The position numbers were made by a program, and so were the translations under genes. A stretch of 64,000 nucleotides of DNA, from the NCBI GenBank assembly GCA_002682825.1, contig NOKP01000047.1:163057-227056 (forward strand), written 5' to 3'. The DNA comes from Neonectria sp. B-13. Lineage: Eukaryota; Ascomycota; Sordariomycetes; Hypocreales; Nectriaceae. Of this stretch, positions 34,707 through 45,500 are shown in pieces; position 1 is the first letter of the stretch, and each line of letters opens with the position of its first letter. The notes under the pieces are model-generated. The model saw only the letters and a program-made list of their open reading frames with translations. It ran no database searches and had not been told where the DNA came from.

Positions 34707-35141
34707 GCTTGGGGGATTTTCGACTGAGAGAATTTTGGCAGTGTAGTCTGATGAGCGTTGGACATTACTAGACAGTCATCGAAAGGTTAGGAACTTTGTA
34801 AGCAAACAGAGCACTTCCCCAATAATCTTCTACCAACACGGCACCTCATGGCATTAGCCATCCGAGGCTTCTGCCAGCAATCTTGACCAGGCCTCATCCC
34901 TCGGTGGCCAGAGTGGGGCTGTGGGGGTCCGTCTTCGGTCCGGAGGCGGTGCGAGCGGGGCTTCGGACGTGGATAACCGTACCCACTTAAGGAGCTTCTC
35001 CAAGAGAGTAAAGGTGCTATTCAAACCCAGCTTTCCCAGACACAGAATGAGCAGCACGATCAAGGACCTAGCCTGTGTAATTTTTTGGGCTCATTTGACG
35101 CCAATTTTACTCACCTTAACTCACTCATCCGAACCTTTGGA
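34707..35141. promoter_or_regulatory. Divergent promoter, hydratase 2 / biotin subunit
   Basis: This 435-bp shared promoter contains CGGTCCG at 34936-34942 inside TCTTCGGTCCGGAGG, closely resembling the CTTCGGACCGAAG copy upstream of the carboxyltransferase gene. It is probably the site coupling expression of both carboxylase subunits and the hydratase. Confidence 0.5.
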
Positions 35142-37556
35142 ATGGAAACAAGCGCATATCCCACGCGTAGCCCTCTCTGGGTTGCGCCTGTGCCTCTCCA
35201 GGAAGACGGAACCCGACGCATCAAGAGTGTCCTTATCGCAAACCGTGGCGAAATCGCATGCCGCGTCATAGCTACCTGCCGGAAGCTTCAGATCAAGTCA
35301 ATCGCCATTTACGCCGATGAGTGAGCCTTTCTCCCGTGACGCCTTTCAGCCGGCCAATTCCATTAACTTTCTTACAGGGATGCCGTCTCGAGACACGTCT
35401 CAGAGGCTGATGAAGCAATCAACCTTGGCTCCGTGGATCAACCAGAAGGAAATCCTTTCTTAAACATTTCGCTTCTGGTCGACATTGCCGTCAATGCTGG
35501 AGCCGACGCAATCCATCCTGGATATGGCTACCTCAGCGAAAATTCCGGTTTTGCAGACGCAGTACGAGCTGCTGGAATCATCTTCATCGGACCTACCTCC
35601 TCTGCCATCAACACGCTGGGAGACAAACGCGAAGCCAAGGAGTATCTCGACAAATACGAACCAAGCGTGCCCCTGATCCCAGGATTCACCGGCTCATCCA
35701 AAGGCATAAAGCTTGAGGACCTAGAGAAAGAATCCGAAAGGATCGGGCTTCCTGTCATGATCAAGGCTTCGGCAGGAGGGGGTGGAAAGGGCCTGCGAAT
35801 TGTCCGCGACAAGTCTGCTCTCGAGTCTGAGTTCAACCGAGCGCAATCTGAAGCCAAGCGGTCATTTGGACTTGCAGATTGCATCTTGGAGAAGTACATC
35901 GAAGCAGGAAAGCATGTTGAGGTTCAGATTCTCGGTGATAGTCACGGAAAAGTGATTTCTCTTTGGGAACGAGACTGCTCGGTACAGCGCAGGCACCAAA
36001 AGGTCATTGAGGAGAGTCCTTGTGCTTGGCTCAATCAGGAGCAGAGAGAGGCAATGTGCGCGGTAGCCGTCAAGATCGGTGAGCTGCTGAAGTATGAGGG
36101 AGCTGGCACAGTTGAGTTCATTTTCGATGTCGCTGCTGGAAACTTCTATTTCCTCGAGGTCAACGCCCGTCTTCAAGTCGAACACCCCATCACGGAGGAG
36201 TGCACCGAACTCGACATCGTTTCCCTTCAACTCTTTGTGGCTTCGGGTGGCAGTCTAGCAAGCCTCAATAAACTGCAAAAGATCCCTCAGAATGGGCACG
36301 CCATTGAGTGCAGACTCTGCGCGGAGGACCCCCAGCGAGACTTTGCTCCTCAACACGGTGTTATTCGTGTATGGGATCCCACAGCAAACGGAAGCCAGGA
36401 GAATGTTCGTTTCGAGACTGCTATTGAGAGTGGAGCACGAGTGTCGATCTACTTCGACCCAATGATCGCCAAGATTGTAGTCTGGGCTCCCACACGGTCG
36501 ATGGCAATACAGAAGATGGTACGCGTTCTGGCAGACACCGTCTGTATCGGTATTTCGACCAACCAGCACTTCCTTCAGGCATGTCTTCTCCACGAGGGGT
36601 TCCGACGAGTGGACTATACTACATCGTTCATTCCAACCAACCTCGAATCTTTGCTCCGAAGCCCCGGTTCTGTGAACGAGCAAATCCCAATAGATCTTTA
36701 TTCTATTATCCCCAGCATATTCCTCAGGAAGCTTCGAGGTCAGGATAGGTCTCGCGGTATGTTTGGAAGCATCCGACCTGGCTTCCGAAACCAGCGATTC
36801 GACAAGGTCAACATACCTTGTGATATCATAACGAAGTTTGAGCCAACTCTGGGGGTAGATACAGACCCAAGAGTCTGCCGCCTCAATTTTGGCTCGAAAG
36901 ACATTTCGAAAGAAGTTATCGTGCAGATCGCACCACTTCCCGTCGCGGCGGAGGAGTCCAAGGATGGCCAAGATGAGGCAAACAGCTCAGCGACGGTGGC
37001 AAAGGCATACAACGCATTAAGTACAGCTCTCAGAGCAGGAATACTACCAGACGCGAGAACTTGCACTGTCAAGATTCACTCCCTACAGATCAAGAAATTG
37101 AACTTTGGCGATGGATCAGGATGCCAGATGGGTCGCATCGAAGTGACCATCGGGCGCAACAAGATCCTTGGGTTTGTTGTCACAGGCGATCACCTGGGCA
37201 CGTCCAATGATGCCGACAATGGGGATTCCAGCCGCCTTTTCTGTCATTTCCCAGCCATCGGAGCGCCCCTCGAGTACAATTGCTACTCGGTGCTATCCTA
37301 TTTTGAGAGCCAGCGTGTGGCAATTGCTGGAGGTGGCTTAGCAGATTCGGGAACCGTCAATGCGCCTATGCCTTGCAAGGTACTTCAAATTCTTAAGAAG
37401 GCTGGGGATGAAGTGAAAACGGGCGAAATTGTCATGATTATTGAGAGTATGAAGATGGAGATCACTATTGCGGCGTCCAGGGATGGTCAGTTCGAATCAA
37501 ATGTCAAGGAAGGTGAAGCGGTCAATGAGGGTATTAAATTATGCAGCTTTAACTAG
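35142..37556 (+). CDS. Acyl-CoA carboxylase alpha subunit (biotin carboxylase + biotin carrier)
   Basis: Carboxylates its own biotin with ATP and bicarbonate for the beta subunit. Exons 35142-35320 and 35378-37556 give 785 aa. The N-terminal biotin carboxylase domain starts [20 protein letters not shown]. It contains the ATP-grasp loop [12 protein letters not shown], the catalytic segment [18 protein letters not shown] and [15 protein letters not shown]. The C-terminal biotinyl domain has [10 protein letters not shown] with the target lysine between two methionines, about 40 residues from the end. The size is as usual for the MCC/GCC alpha family. The frame runs further 5' but only from TTG, so the ATG at 35142 is used. 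Unlike its partner it has no PTS1 (ends LCSFN) and no clear PTS2 or mitochondrial presequence. If peroxisomal, it probably enters bound to beta. Confidence 0.9.
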
Positions 37557-38194
37557 AATTATATAAAATCGTCATGTTTTATTTGTAACCAGCAATTTCC
37601 AAGTGGCCGACGTAACAAGTGTCTCGCAATAGAAACTTACAACATATATGCATTGACGAGGAAAGGTTCAGTGATTTAGTTGGAAATAGATAGCATATCA
37701 ACTGGCAAACTATAAGCACCTTACAGCAGGTACTAGGAGTAAATCTGCATGTTCCTCTTCCAACTGATCTTAGATTGCAAGATTATGTCTGATGACTACC
37801 CGTTCATAGCCTCAAGGTCGTTTGTGGTGAGTCGAATCTTCAGCTGTGCGACTCTACCAAGGACAATTTCCTTGACTCGTCCACCGACCAAGCTGTTGCG
37901 TCAACGTAAAACCATGAACCGGGAACAATCACCAATCGCGTCCAATTCAGTGACACATCATTTCGGCCCCGCAGCGGTTCCCGATCAGACGCGGGCCGGG
38001 TTGCCGTCCCCGCTCGGCAGCCTTTCTACCCGGCCATCGCGGAGATGCAAGCACCGAGTTTCTATGAGCCTCCTCTGCCGAGGGTACTGCGGGCTGCTCA
38101 GGTATTTCAGAGCCCTCAAGTCAGAGCAGCAGTAGTCAACAAACCCATGATTCAGAGTGTGCCTCACTGTACCACAAGAGCAACAGGCATCAAG
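37557..38194. other. Intergenic between alpha subunit and AtuA-type genes
   Basis: This is 638 bp containing the 3' UTR of the alpha subunit and the promoter of the AtuA-type gene. A GC-rich segment at about 37980-38045 (GCGGGCCGGGTTGCC, CCCGGCCATC) stands out but has no exact CGGWCCG. An in-frame ATG at 38045 could extend the next protein by 50 residues. Confidence 0.4.
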
Positions 38195-40267
38195 ATGAAG
38201 CAAGTAAGAATCGGCTGCTACAGGTTCGCAGTCCCAAGCTTTCCATCACCCATTAGATGCTAATATGATGAATCAAGTGCCTTCTGGGGCGATTCCCCCT
38301 CGGCAGTGAAGCAATTCCTCGACTCCGATGAGCCCCAACTTGACTATGTCGTCGCTGACTACCTCGCGGGTGAGTACTTCTTTGCTTCAATTTGGCCCAG
38401 GCACTAATTACCTCACAGAGTTGACGATGGGCCTCCTGGCACGCTCAGCAAGGTCTGGTTCAGCCAAATCGCGACCCAATGGCGGCTACATATCCGAGTT
38501 CCTCGACCTTGTACTAATCCCGCATCTTGACCGTATATTGACGAAAAAGATCAAAGTCGTCACCAATGCGGGAGGACTAGACCCCGTTGGATTGAAGGCT
38601 GCAATTGATGCACATCTTCAACAGCGGGGCCTCGGTGACAAAGTGACGGTCGCCGCTGTTTCTGGAGATGACCTTCTCCCAAAACAGGACCAGCTGATGG
38701 AGGAGGGCGCTTTTGAGACCTTCGATCCCCTCAGTGGTGCTGGGTCGGGAGAGGGCTTCTTTGCCAAGGACAATAAGCTTCTAAGCCTCAACGCTTACCT
38801 AGGAGCGGAACCTATCACCGTTGCTCTCAGAGAAGGGGCCAGCATCGTGGTCACGGGGAGATGTGTCGACAGTGCCCTTGTGGTAGGCCCCTTGGCGTAT
38901 GAATACGGCTGGAAATATGCCGCAGATCAACAGAGTTTAGACCAACTCGCTTCTGCATCACTCGCTGGTCATGTTATCGAGTGTGGTAGTCAAGCAACTG
39001 GCGGCAACTACACGGACTGGAGGACTTCGGCCTTCAGTCCTCACGGCGGATGGTCTAACATGGGATATCCTATTCTGACATTTAACGACGACAACAGTTT
39101 CCTCATTTCGAAACCAGATGGAACAGGAGGTATTGTGGATAAGCGAGGCGTTTGTGAACAGATGCTGTACGAGGTTCTTGACCCTGAGAATTATGCCTTG
39201 CCTGATGTTGTGGTGGATATGAGCCAAGTCCGTCTCGAACAGGTGGACAATGGCGTCGTCCAAGTGCACGGAGCGAAGGGAAAACCGCCAACCCCTTGGC
39301 TAAAATGCACTGCTGTCGAACAGCACGGGTATCGACTGACGGTAGACATTCTCGTCAGTGGAGAAGAAGCCGAAAGCAAGGCAAAGGTGCTCGGAAAAGC
39401 CATCATCGACAGAACAAATGCTCTTGCGTCGGCAAGTCATCCAAGCAGTTCCATCCCACCCAAAGACTACGAGATCATCCTCATCGGCGCAGAGCACAGC
39501 CTCGGCCGAGTCACCAGCCAGCCCGAGCGAAGAGAAGTCGTGCTCAGAGTCGCAGCAAGGCACCAGAACCGCGCTGTTCTCGACATCCTCAGCAAAGAAA
39601 CAGCACCATTCCTGACAAACAGCTGCCCTGGAATATGTCTTCTCGCCTCAGGTCGGCCGAAGAGTAGTCCCAACTTTGCTTCTAGCAGCGTCTTGGTCCA
39701 TAGAGGCAAAGTATCTCCCAGAACGCACACTGGGAGCAGGAAAGACGCGACAGAAGTGCCACTCTTCACTGAAGGTTGCCAGCCAATCCGTCCCGCAGCG
39801 ACTCATTTGCAAGCTATTGGTCCGGAATCATCCAAGCCCATCCGCTCAGGACTATCGCGAGTGAAGCTCCACGAGATCGCTATTGGACGCTCTGGAGACA
39901 AAGGCGACACAGCAAATATCGCAATCATCGTGAAGGACCCGGCTTTTTACCCGTACATTCTGGATCAAGTCACCCCTCAGGCTGTGTTTTCGGCGTTCAA
40001 GCATTTTATTGCTCCTGGAGGAACTGTGACGAGATTTGAGGTTCCGGGCGTGTACGCTGTAAACTTTGTCCTCACTCAGTCCCTTGGCGGTGGTGGGTTG
40101 TCTAGTTTAAGACTTGACAGGTATGGATTCCCATCTTGAGTTTCCTTGAAGAATACTTGACGCTAACAAACCGTGTATTTAGGCAAGCCAAATCTTATGC
40201 TCAGCTGGCTTTGTCCACTATACAGGTTAGTGTGAGTGTTGGTGCTGGGCTGGGTTTCCATATTTAG
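38195..40267 (+). CDS. AtuA-type protein (DUF1446 acyclic terpene utilization family)
   Basis: Member of the AtuA family, whose founding bacterial gene is required for growth on acyclic terpenes; the reaction is not established. Exons 38195-38223, 38278-38369, 38419-40120 and 40183-40267 splice to about 635 aa. The N-terminal domain (about residues 4-460) reads VRIGCYSAFWGDS, KVVTNAGGLDP, FFAKDNKLLSLNAYLGAEPI and VVTGRCVDSALVVGPLAYEY, all family hallmarks. A second domain (about 520-625) carries HEIAIGRSGDKGDTANIAII and QSLGGGGLSSLRLD, the small ferredoxin-like fold often fused behind AtuA. The last intron is inferred from its branch site (GCTAAC) and TTTAG acceptor; unspliced, the protein would end at 40139. 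No PTS1 is seen with the modelled end. It is the last gene before the RIP block. Confidence 0.85.
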
Positions 40268-40640
40268 CAAACGAGTGCGTCTCTTAAGTTACAGTCGAAT
40301 TGTTGTCTTTTTGAGTAATAATCTACTGAACCCCTTACCGCATCATCATTAAAACCGCCTGAGAAATACCGTGCATAAATAAATAGAGAGGAGATGGGAA
40401 GGACATATAAAGGCTTAGCACCAATACTACTAGTATTTATACTAACTAATACTAAACTAATTAGTATTAGTTTGTAAACCTCACACCTGACTACCACTGT
40501 ACTCGAAGACGAAACTCAAGCACACCAAAAGCCATTTCCGTTTCTAGAGCTAAGCTCCTGCTGCTCTAAGCTGAGCTATTGCTGAGCTTGGGCTGAGGAT
40601 CCTAGAGCTCGGGCTGAGCCGGGCTGAGCTTTGGGCTAAG
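40268..40640. other. Boundary interval with hairpin and GCTGAGCT-rich repeat
   Basis: This is the 3' flank of the AtuA-type gene. An inverted repeat at 40445-40471 (ACTAATACTAA / TTAGTATTAGT, 5-nt loop) may act as a transcript 3' hairpin or mark a small element. From about 40548 to 40640 short GCTGAGCT/GCTAAGCT words recur. Composition then turns abruptly AT-rich. Confidence 0.5.
40445..40471. repeat. 11-bp inverted repeat with 5-nt loop
   Basis: ACTAATACTAA and TTAGTATTAGT are exact reverse complements separated by ACTAA. It lies about 180 bp after the AtuA-type stop codon, at the edge of the AT-rich block. Confidence 0.5.
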
Positions 40641-42170
40641 GTGCCTGAAGGGGCCTACTTTTGGGATCGCAGACCCCTATGAGGGACCTAGATCTAGGAC
40701 AATATCCCTAAATTTAGGCCCTAGCTAACCTTTCCTATGTCAAAGAACCTAACCTATAGTTTATAACTAGGCAGTTTGAGAAATCTATGTTTATAATGCT
40801 ACCTAAAGGGCAGAGCTTTGACTGATCTAAGATGAATCTAAGGCTATATAAAAGGTAGACTAGTAATTCCTTTATATATATTAGTTTTATTATAATAAAG
40901 GTAATAAAAGGTAATAATCTAAGCATTTAAGTAATATAAGCATAGGAAGGATACCTAAGTACTCTAAGAAGGCTATCTTAACTAGAGGTCTAGCTTAAAG
41001 CAAAATCATTTAAGCTAATAATACTACTATAATCATAAGAAGGATTTCCTCCTTATTAGTAAAATAAATAGGGGTAATAGCTTTATATAGAGCCTTGAAT
41101 CTTAGTGAAAGCTATAATATATAAGTAACTATTTGCCTAAACTAGCATTAATAGTACATAAAGCAGAGACTTGAATATCTTAATAAGGGCAATTTGTATA
41201 AAGAAGGATTTATTTTAGGATAGTAGAAAGAGAAGCTTAGAAAACCAAGATTAATTCCTGGTTATAAGCTACCTTATGCCCTTTGATCCTTATTGTAGAG
41301 TTTAATTGCTTAAGGGCTAAGCTTATATCTTCTAAATCCATTGATTATTCTTGTATGATTATATAAGTTAGGTTTAAGCCTAAAGATACTAAAGGCATTA
41401 GAGTTATTAGCTACTGTATAACTAATCCTCTCTTAAGAGCTAGGAAGATTTAGTCTACTAGTGGCTGTACTTTAATGTAGAAGGGCTGTTAAACTTTATG
41501 TAATAAGGCATAGATCTTCTTAGATAAGACTAAGGGAAGATAACTGTATAAACAGCATTCTAATGTGTTCATAGTATAGTTATAGGTAGTACCCTAGGAT
41601 GAGGGTAGGGTATCTACTGATACTTATATATTATGCCTTATTTTGTTAATATATTATATGTTCTATTCATACTAGCTTAAGATAGGGATAAAGACTGGCC
41701 CTAAAGCAACTCTCAATCCTAGTAACTCCTTAGACAAACTATAATCTATATTATCCTAATGCTATTAGCACTTTAATTAATACTCTAAAAGGCTTAGGGT
41801 AGTAAATATCTTCTACCTGAATAGAACCTTAAATCCAGCTGCCTATATACTGAGTCTACTTATACTAGAGTGCTCCTCTTTACTAGCTGAATAGAACCTT
41901 TACCTATTCTATTAGTTAGTCTTTCCTTATTATTTATTATTCTATAGTATAGTCCTATAATATAAGAATATCTACCTTATAAGCTATTATATAATAGTTT
42001 ATTATACTTATAAGAGTAGTTAGATTACTTACTTTATAGAAAACTAAGTATATTTAATACTAATTATAATATTTATAGTATAATATATAAAAAGTAGTAT
42101 TATATAATAGTAATACTTATTTAAGAATATTATACTTGGATAGTATTACTCTTCTCTGTATTAGAGTATT
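40641..42170. repeat. RIP-degraded AT-rich DNA left of the LTR element
   Basis: TA, TTA and CTA words dominate and all six frames are closed by TAA/TAG. This is the expected product of C-to-T mutation on both strands of repeated DNA. No identifiable protein was recovered. The last five bases, GTATT (42166-42170), form one copy of the target duplication of the following element. Confidence 0.6.
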
Positions 42171-42559
42171 TATTATAGAAATGCCTTAGAATACCTAGCT
42201 AGAAGTCTTTAGGACTTTCTAGCTAGATATTCACTAGGAAATCCTATAGAGTTAGGGAACCTTATCTCTAGGGGACTTCCTATAGATTTCCTAGATATCT
42301 TCTAGGCTCTTCTTAGTAAGGAAGATAAAAGGGAAGATAAGAGGGAAATTAGAAAGAGAGAAACTATACCTTTTATACTTATAAGAATAAATACAATTTG
42401 ATCTAGAAGATTATAATCTAGAAGATCTATCTCTAGAAGAGACTCTTTCTCTAGAAGAGATTGATATATGCCTTAGAAGGGTATTCTAATTAGCCTAAAG
42501 CCTATCTTTCTTTTATCTTAATACTTTCTATCTATATTATAGAGCTAGTTTCTATAATA
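42171..42559 (+). repeat. 5' LTR
   Basis: 389 bp, direct-repeat partner of 52941-53329 with no length difference. The roughly two dozen differences between the copies are all transitions, the RIP pattern. The sequence just inside (TTAGTAGATAAATAG...) could be a mutated tRNA primer site. Confidence 0.88.
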
Positions 42560-45500
42560 ATTAGTAGATAAATAGAGAATTGAACTTTAGACTATTCTTA
42601 AGTTATTATTATATAACTATTATAGTAATACTATTAAGGGATAAGAAATCCTATATATTATATACTAATCTACTCTTTAGCTAATAACTATTCTAAGTCT
42701 ATAAAAATAACTATTAATAATTATATATACTCTTTATAATTAATATTAAGAATACTCTTAAATAAGAAATATAGAATTAAGTAAGAGAATAGAAAGTTTT
42801 AAAGAGTTATTAATAATATAGATTAGACTATTTATTCCTAGCTAAAGAAGTTATTAAATAATAATATAAAGTCTTTTGTATTATTTGCTTTTTATACTTA
42901 AGCTATAATAATATCCTAAGAGTATATATAAGTCTTTAGTTTTAGTAAAAGAACTTATAGTACTAAGTAATAAGAGAATAACTCTAATCCTAAGTTAATT
43001 GGATTATATAGCTTTTTAGTAATAAGATATATATTTCTAAGGGAAAGTAAAGTATTCCTATGGACTCTCTTAGTACTTTCCCTATAAGTAAAACATTAGG
43101 ACCTACTTCCCTATAGTATAATATTAGAGTAGATCTAGAATAATTACTTCTATTAATACTAACTAAAGCCAGTAAGTAGTTAGGCAATCCCTAACTAACT
43201 ATATGCTTCTTATTGCTATTGCCTAAGCCTAAAGTTAGGCCTTTTTCTAATCCCTTCCTATAGTCCCCTTTAAGAAGCATAGAAACAACTGACTTTAATT
43301 GCTACTATAAAATGAGTTTAGAAAGCAATAACTTACAGCTATAGCTAGACTTATAAGGCTCTAGAGGTAAAGATAATAACCTAAACCTATTAGATAACTA
43401 TCTATCATAAGATTTAGTACAACTAACCTTTATTACTATAACCATTAAACAATTATAAGCTATAGTAGTTATATTTGCTTAAGCTATAAGAGGGTAAGAC
43501 AGTAGAAGACTTTAGTTTTATGCTAATAAAATTAGAAAATTCTAACTATTACTAATATATAATAATAACTTTAATAGTACTAAGAAAGATAAGAAAATAA
43601 TCATTTAGTAAAATTACTCTTATTTTATTAATACTCTTTAGTAATATATAATACATAGAGAATAATATTATATTCTACTTTCTATATATTTACTAATACT
43701 TTTAATAAGTAATACCTTTAGCTAGTATACTAATGATTTAACTAGGGAAATATAAACTAGCTTATAAGACCCTAAGGAAGGATTAGACCTATAGTATAAT
43801 CTACTTTAATACTATTTTAAGATATAGTTAGAGATTGCTTAATAAGCCTTTAATAAGGAAAAGTTTATTATTATTAATATCTATAATTAAGTAAACTTTA
43901 ATAGTTAGGTATTCTAGATTAAGCATAAGGTATAGCTAATTAGCTATATAGACATTCTAGTTCCTAGGATAATCTACTAAAAGCTAAATATATATCTTTA
44001 TAAGAAAATACTATACCTAAAGACTTCTTAAGGACTAGAAGACTAAATAGAGGAATATAATAATATAATACTAAACCTATACACCTAGATTATAGTTAAT
44101 AGTTAGAAAGACCTAGTTTACTAAGGTAATTATAGTAGTATAATAGACTATTATAATAGCCTATCTAGTATAACTAAAAGTACTATAACTAATAGGTAAG
44201 TTAGATAAGAACTATAAGAAACTACTATAGAAACTACTTCTTAGTAGTCCTAGTACTAGAATTTCCTACTAAGACCTTTATTCTAAGGATTATAGTCTTA
44301 TAGTTAGACCCTTAGAAGGGCTAGTATAGTCTTCTTACTACTACCTTAAGCTGCCTAAGGTAATTAGTAACTATCCACTCCTCTATCTTCTGCCTAATAA
44401 TTACTAAGTAGCTAAGACTAAAAGCTACTCTTCTACCTATAGAATTATAATAAGAAGCTAAGTACTAATTAAGGCAATTAATCTAACTAGGTATACTATA
44501 TGCTAGAAAGCATTAGCTTGAATAACTATAAAGATTATTATCTTATATAAAAGAAAGTAAAGAAGTTAGTTACTATTAGTAAAAATACTTAAAACTTAGA
44601 TAAAAAGTAGTAAAATAAAAATAAAAAGGAGAATATAATTTCTACCTTAGATAAAAATAATAACCTAAAGGTAGCTAAGTTACCTAAAGACTTTTATAGA
44701 TTTATCTAGGAATTTAGAACTATAGATTACTAATATAAAGAGATTTATTTTATCTTTAATATCTCTTAATAAAACCCTACTTAGTTACCTTCTACTTATT
44801 ATAGTAAGATTCCTAAGAAAACTATTAATATTATTAAGTATACTTTAATAGAAATAATATTAAGTTTAAACCTTTTTATTACTTATATATATATATAAGT
44901 ATAAGTAATAGTTAGACCCTAGGGAAAATACTAATAAAAGGTATATATTAACTTAGGTACTATCTACTTAGTAGTAAGAAAGGAAATACTTAAGTTCTTC
45001 TTAAACATCTAATTGAACTTATCTAAGATAGTATAATTAAATAGTATTAGATTTAAGTAAGTTCTTAAATAGATAGACTTTACCTTATTCCTACTTAATA
45101 CTAAGAATAGTAAGTTAGTAACTATTAAAGTTTATACTAATACTTAAGTTATATTCTAACTTAGTATTAAATTACTCTTTAGATAAGAATTCTTAGTCCC
45201 TAATAAGGTAAATATTCTTAACTTAATTCAATAAGTTATAATTAAAGCAGCTAGCTGTATAATACTACTAGTAACTATCTATAAATAGAAGGCTTAAAGA
45301 TTTCCTATCTAAGCTATAGACTCTATAGTAGTTCCTCTAAGAAGTAATAAAGCTATATAAATAAACACTCTAAAGGAAGCTATTAGCTAGGACTTAATCC
45401 TAGTTCTATAAGTACCTAAGGTTATAGGAGCTATTATATAATAGCTAGAAATAATATTTATACTTAATCAATCCTAGTAATCTATATCCCTTATAAAAGG

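Noticed and set aside
35085..35141. Longer N-terminus of the biotin carboxylase subunit, possibly a targeting sequence
   Set aside because: The extension begins with TTG and would need an unseen upstream exon; it also does not look like a clear PTS2 or presequence.
31285..37556. Plain leucine-degradation MCC gene pair
   Set aside because: The peroxisomal tail on beta, the linked AtuA-type gene, ligase and carriers argue against the standard mitochondrial leucine cluster, though it is not excluded.
38045..38194. Fifty-residue N-terminal extension of the AtuA-type protein
   Set aside because: It is open and starts with ATG, but family members start close to the VRIG motif, and the ATG at 38195 has a better context (A at -3). 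Kept as an alternative only.
40121..40139. Stop codon at 40139 as the end of the AtuA-type protein
   Set aside because: A good donor (GTATGG), branch sequence (GCTAAC) and TTTAG acceptor point to an intron followed by a family-like tail; transcripts would decide.
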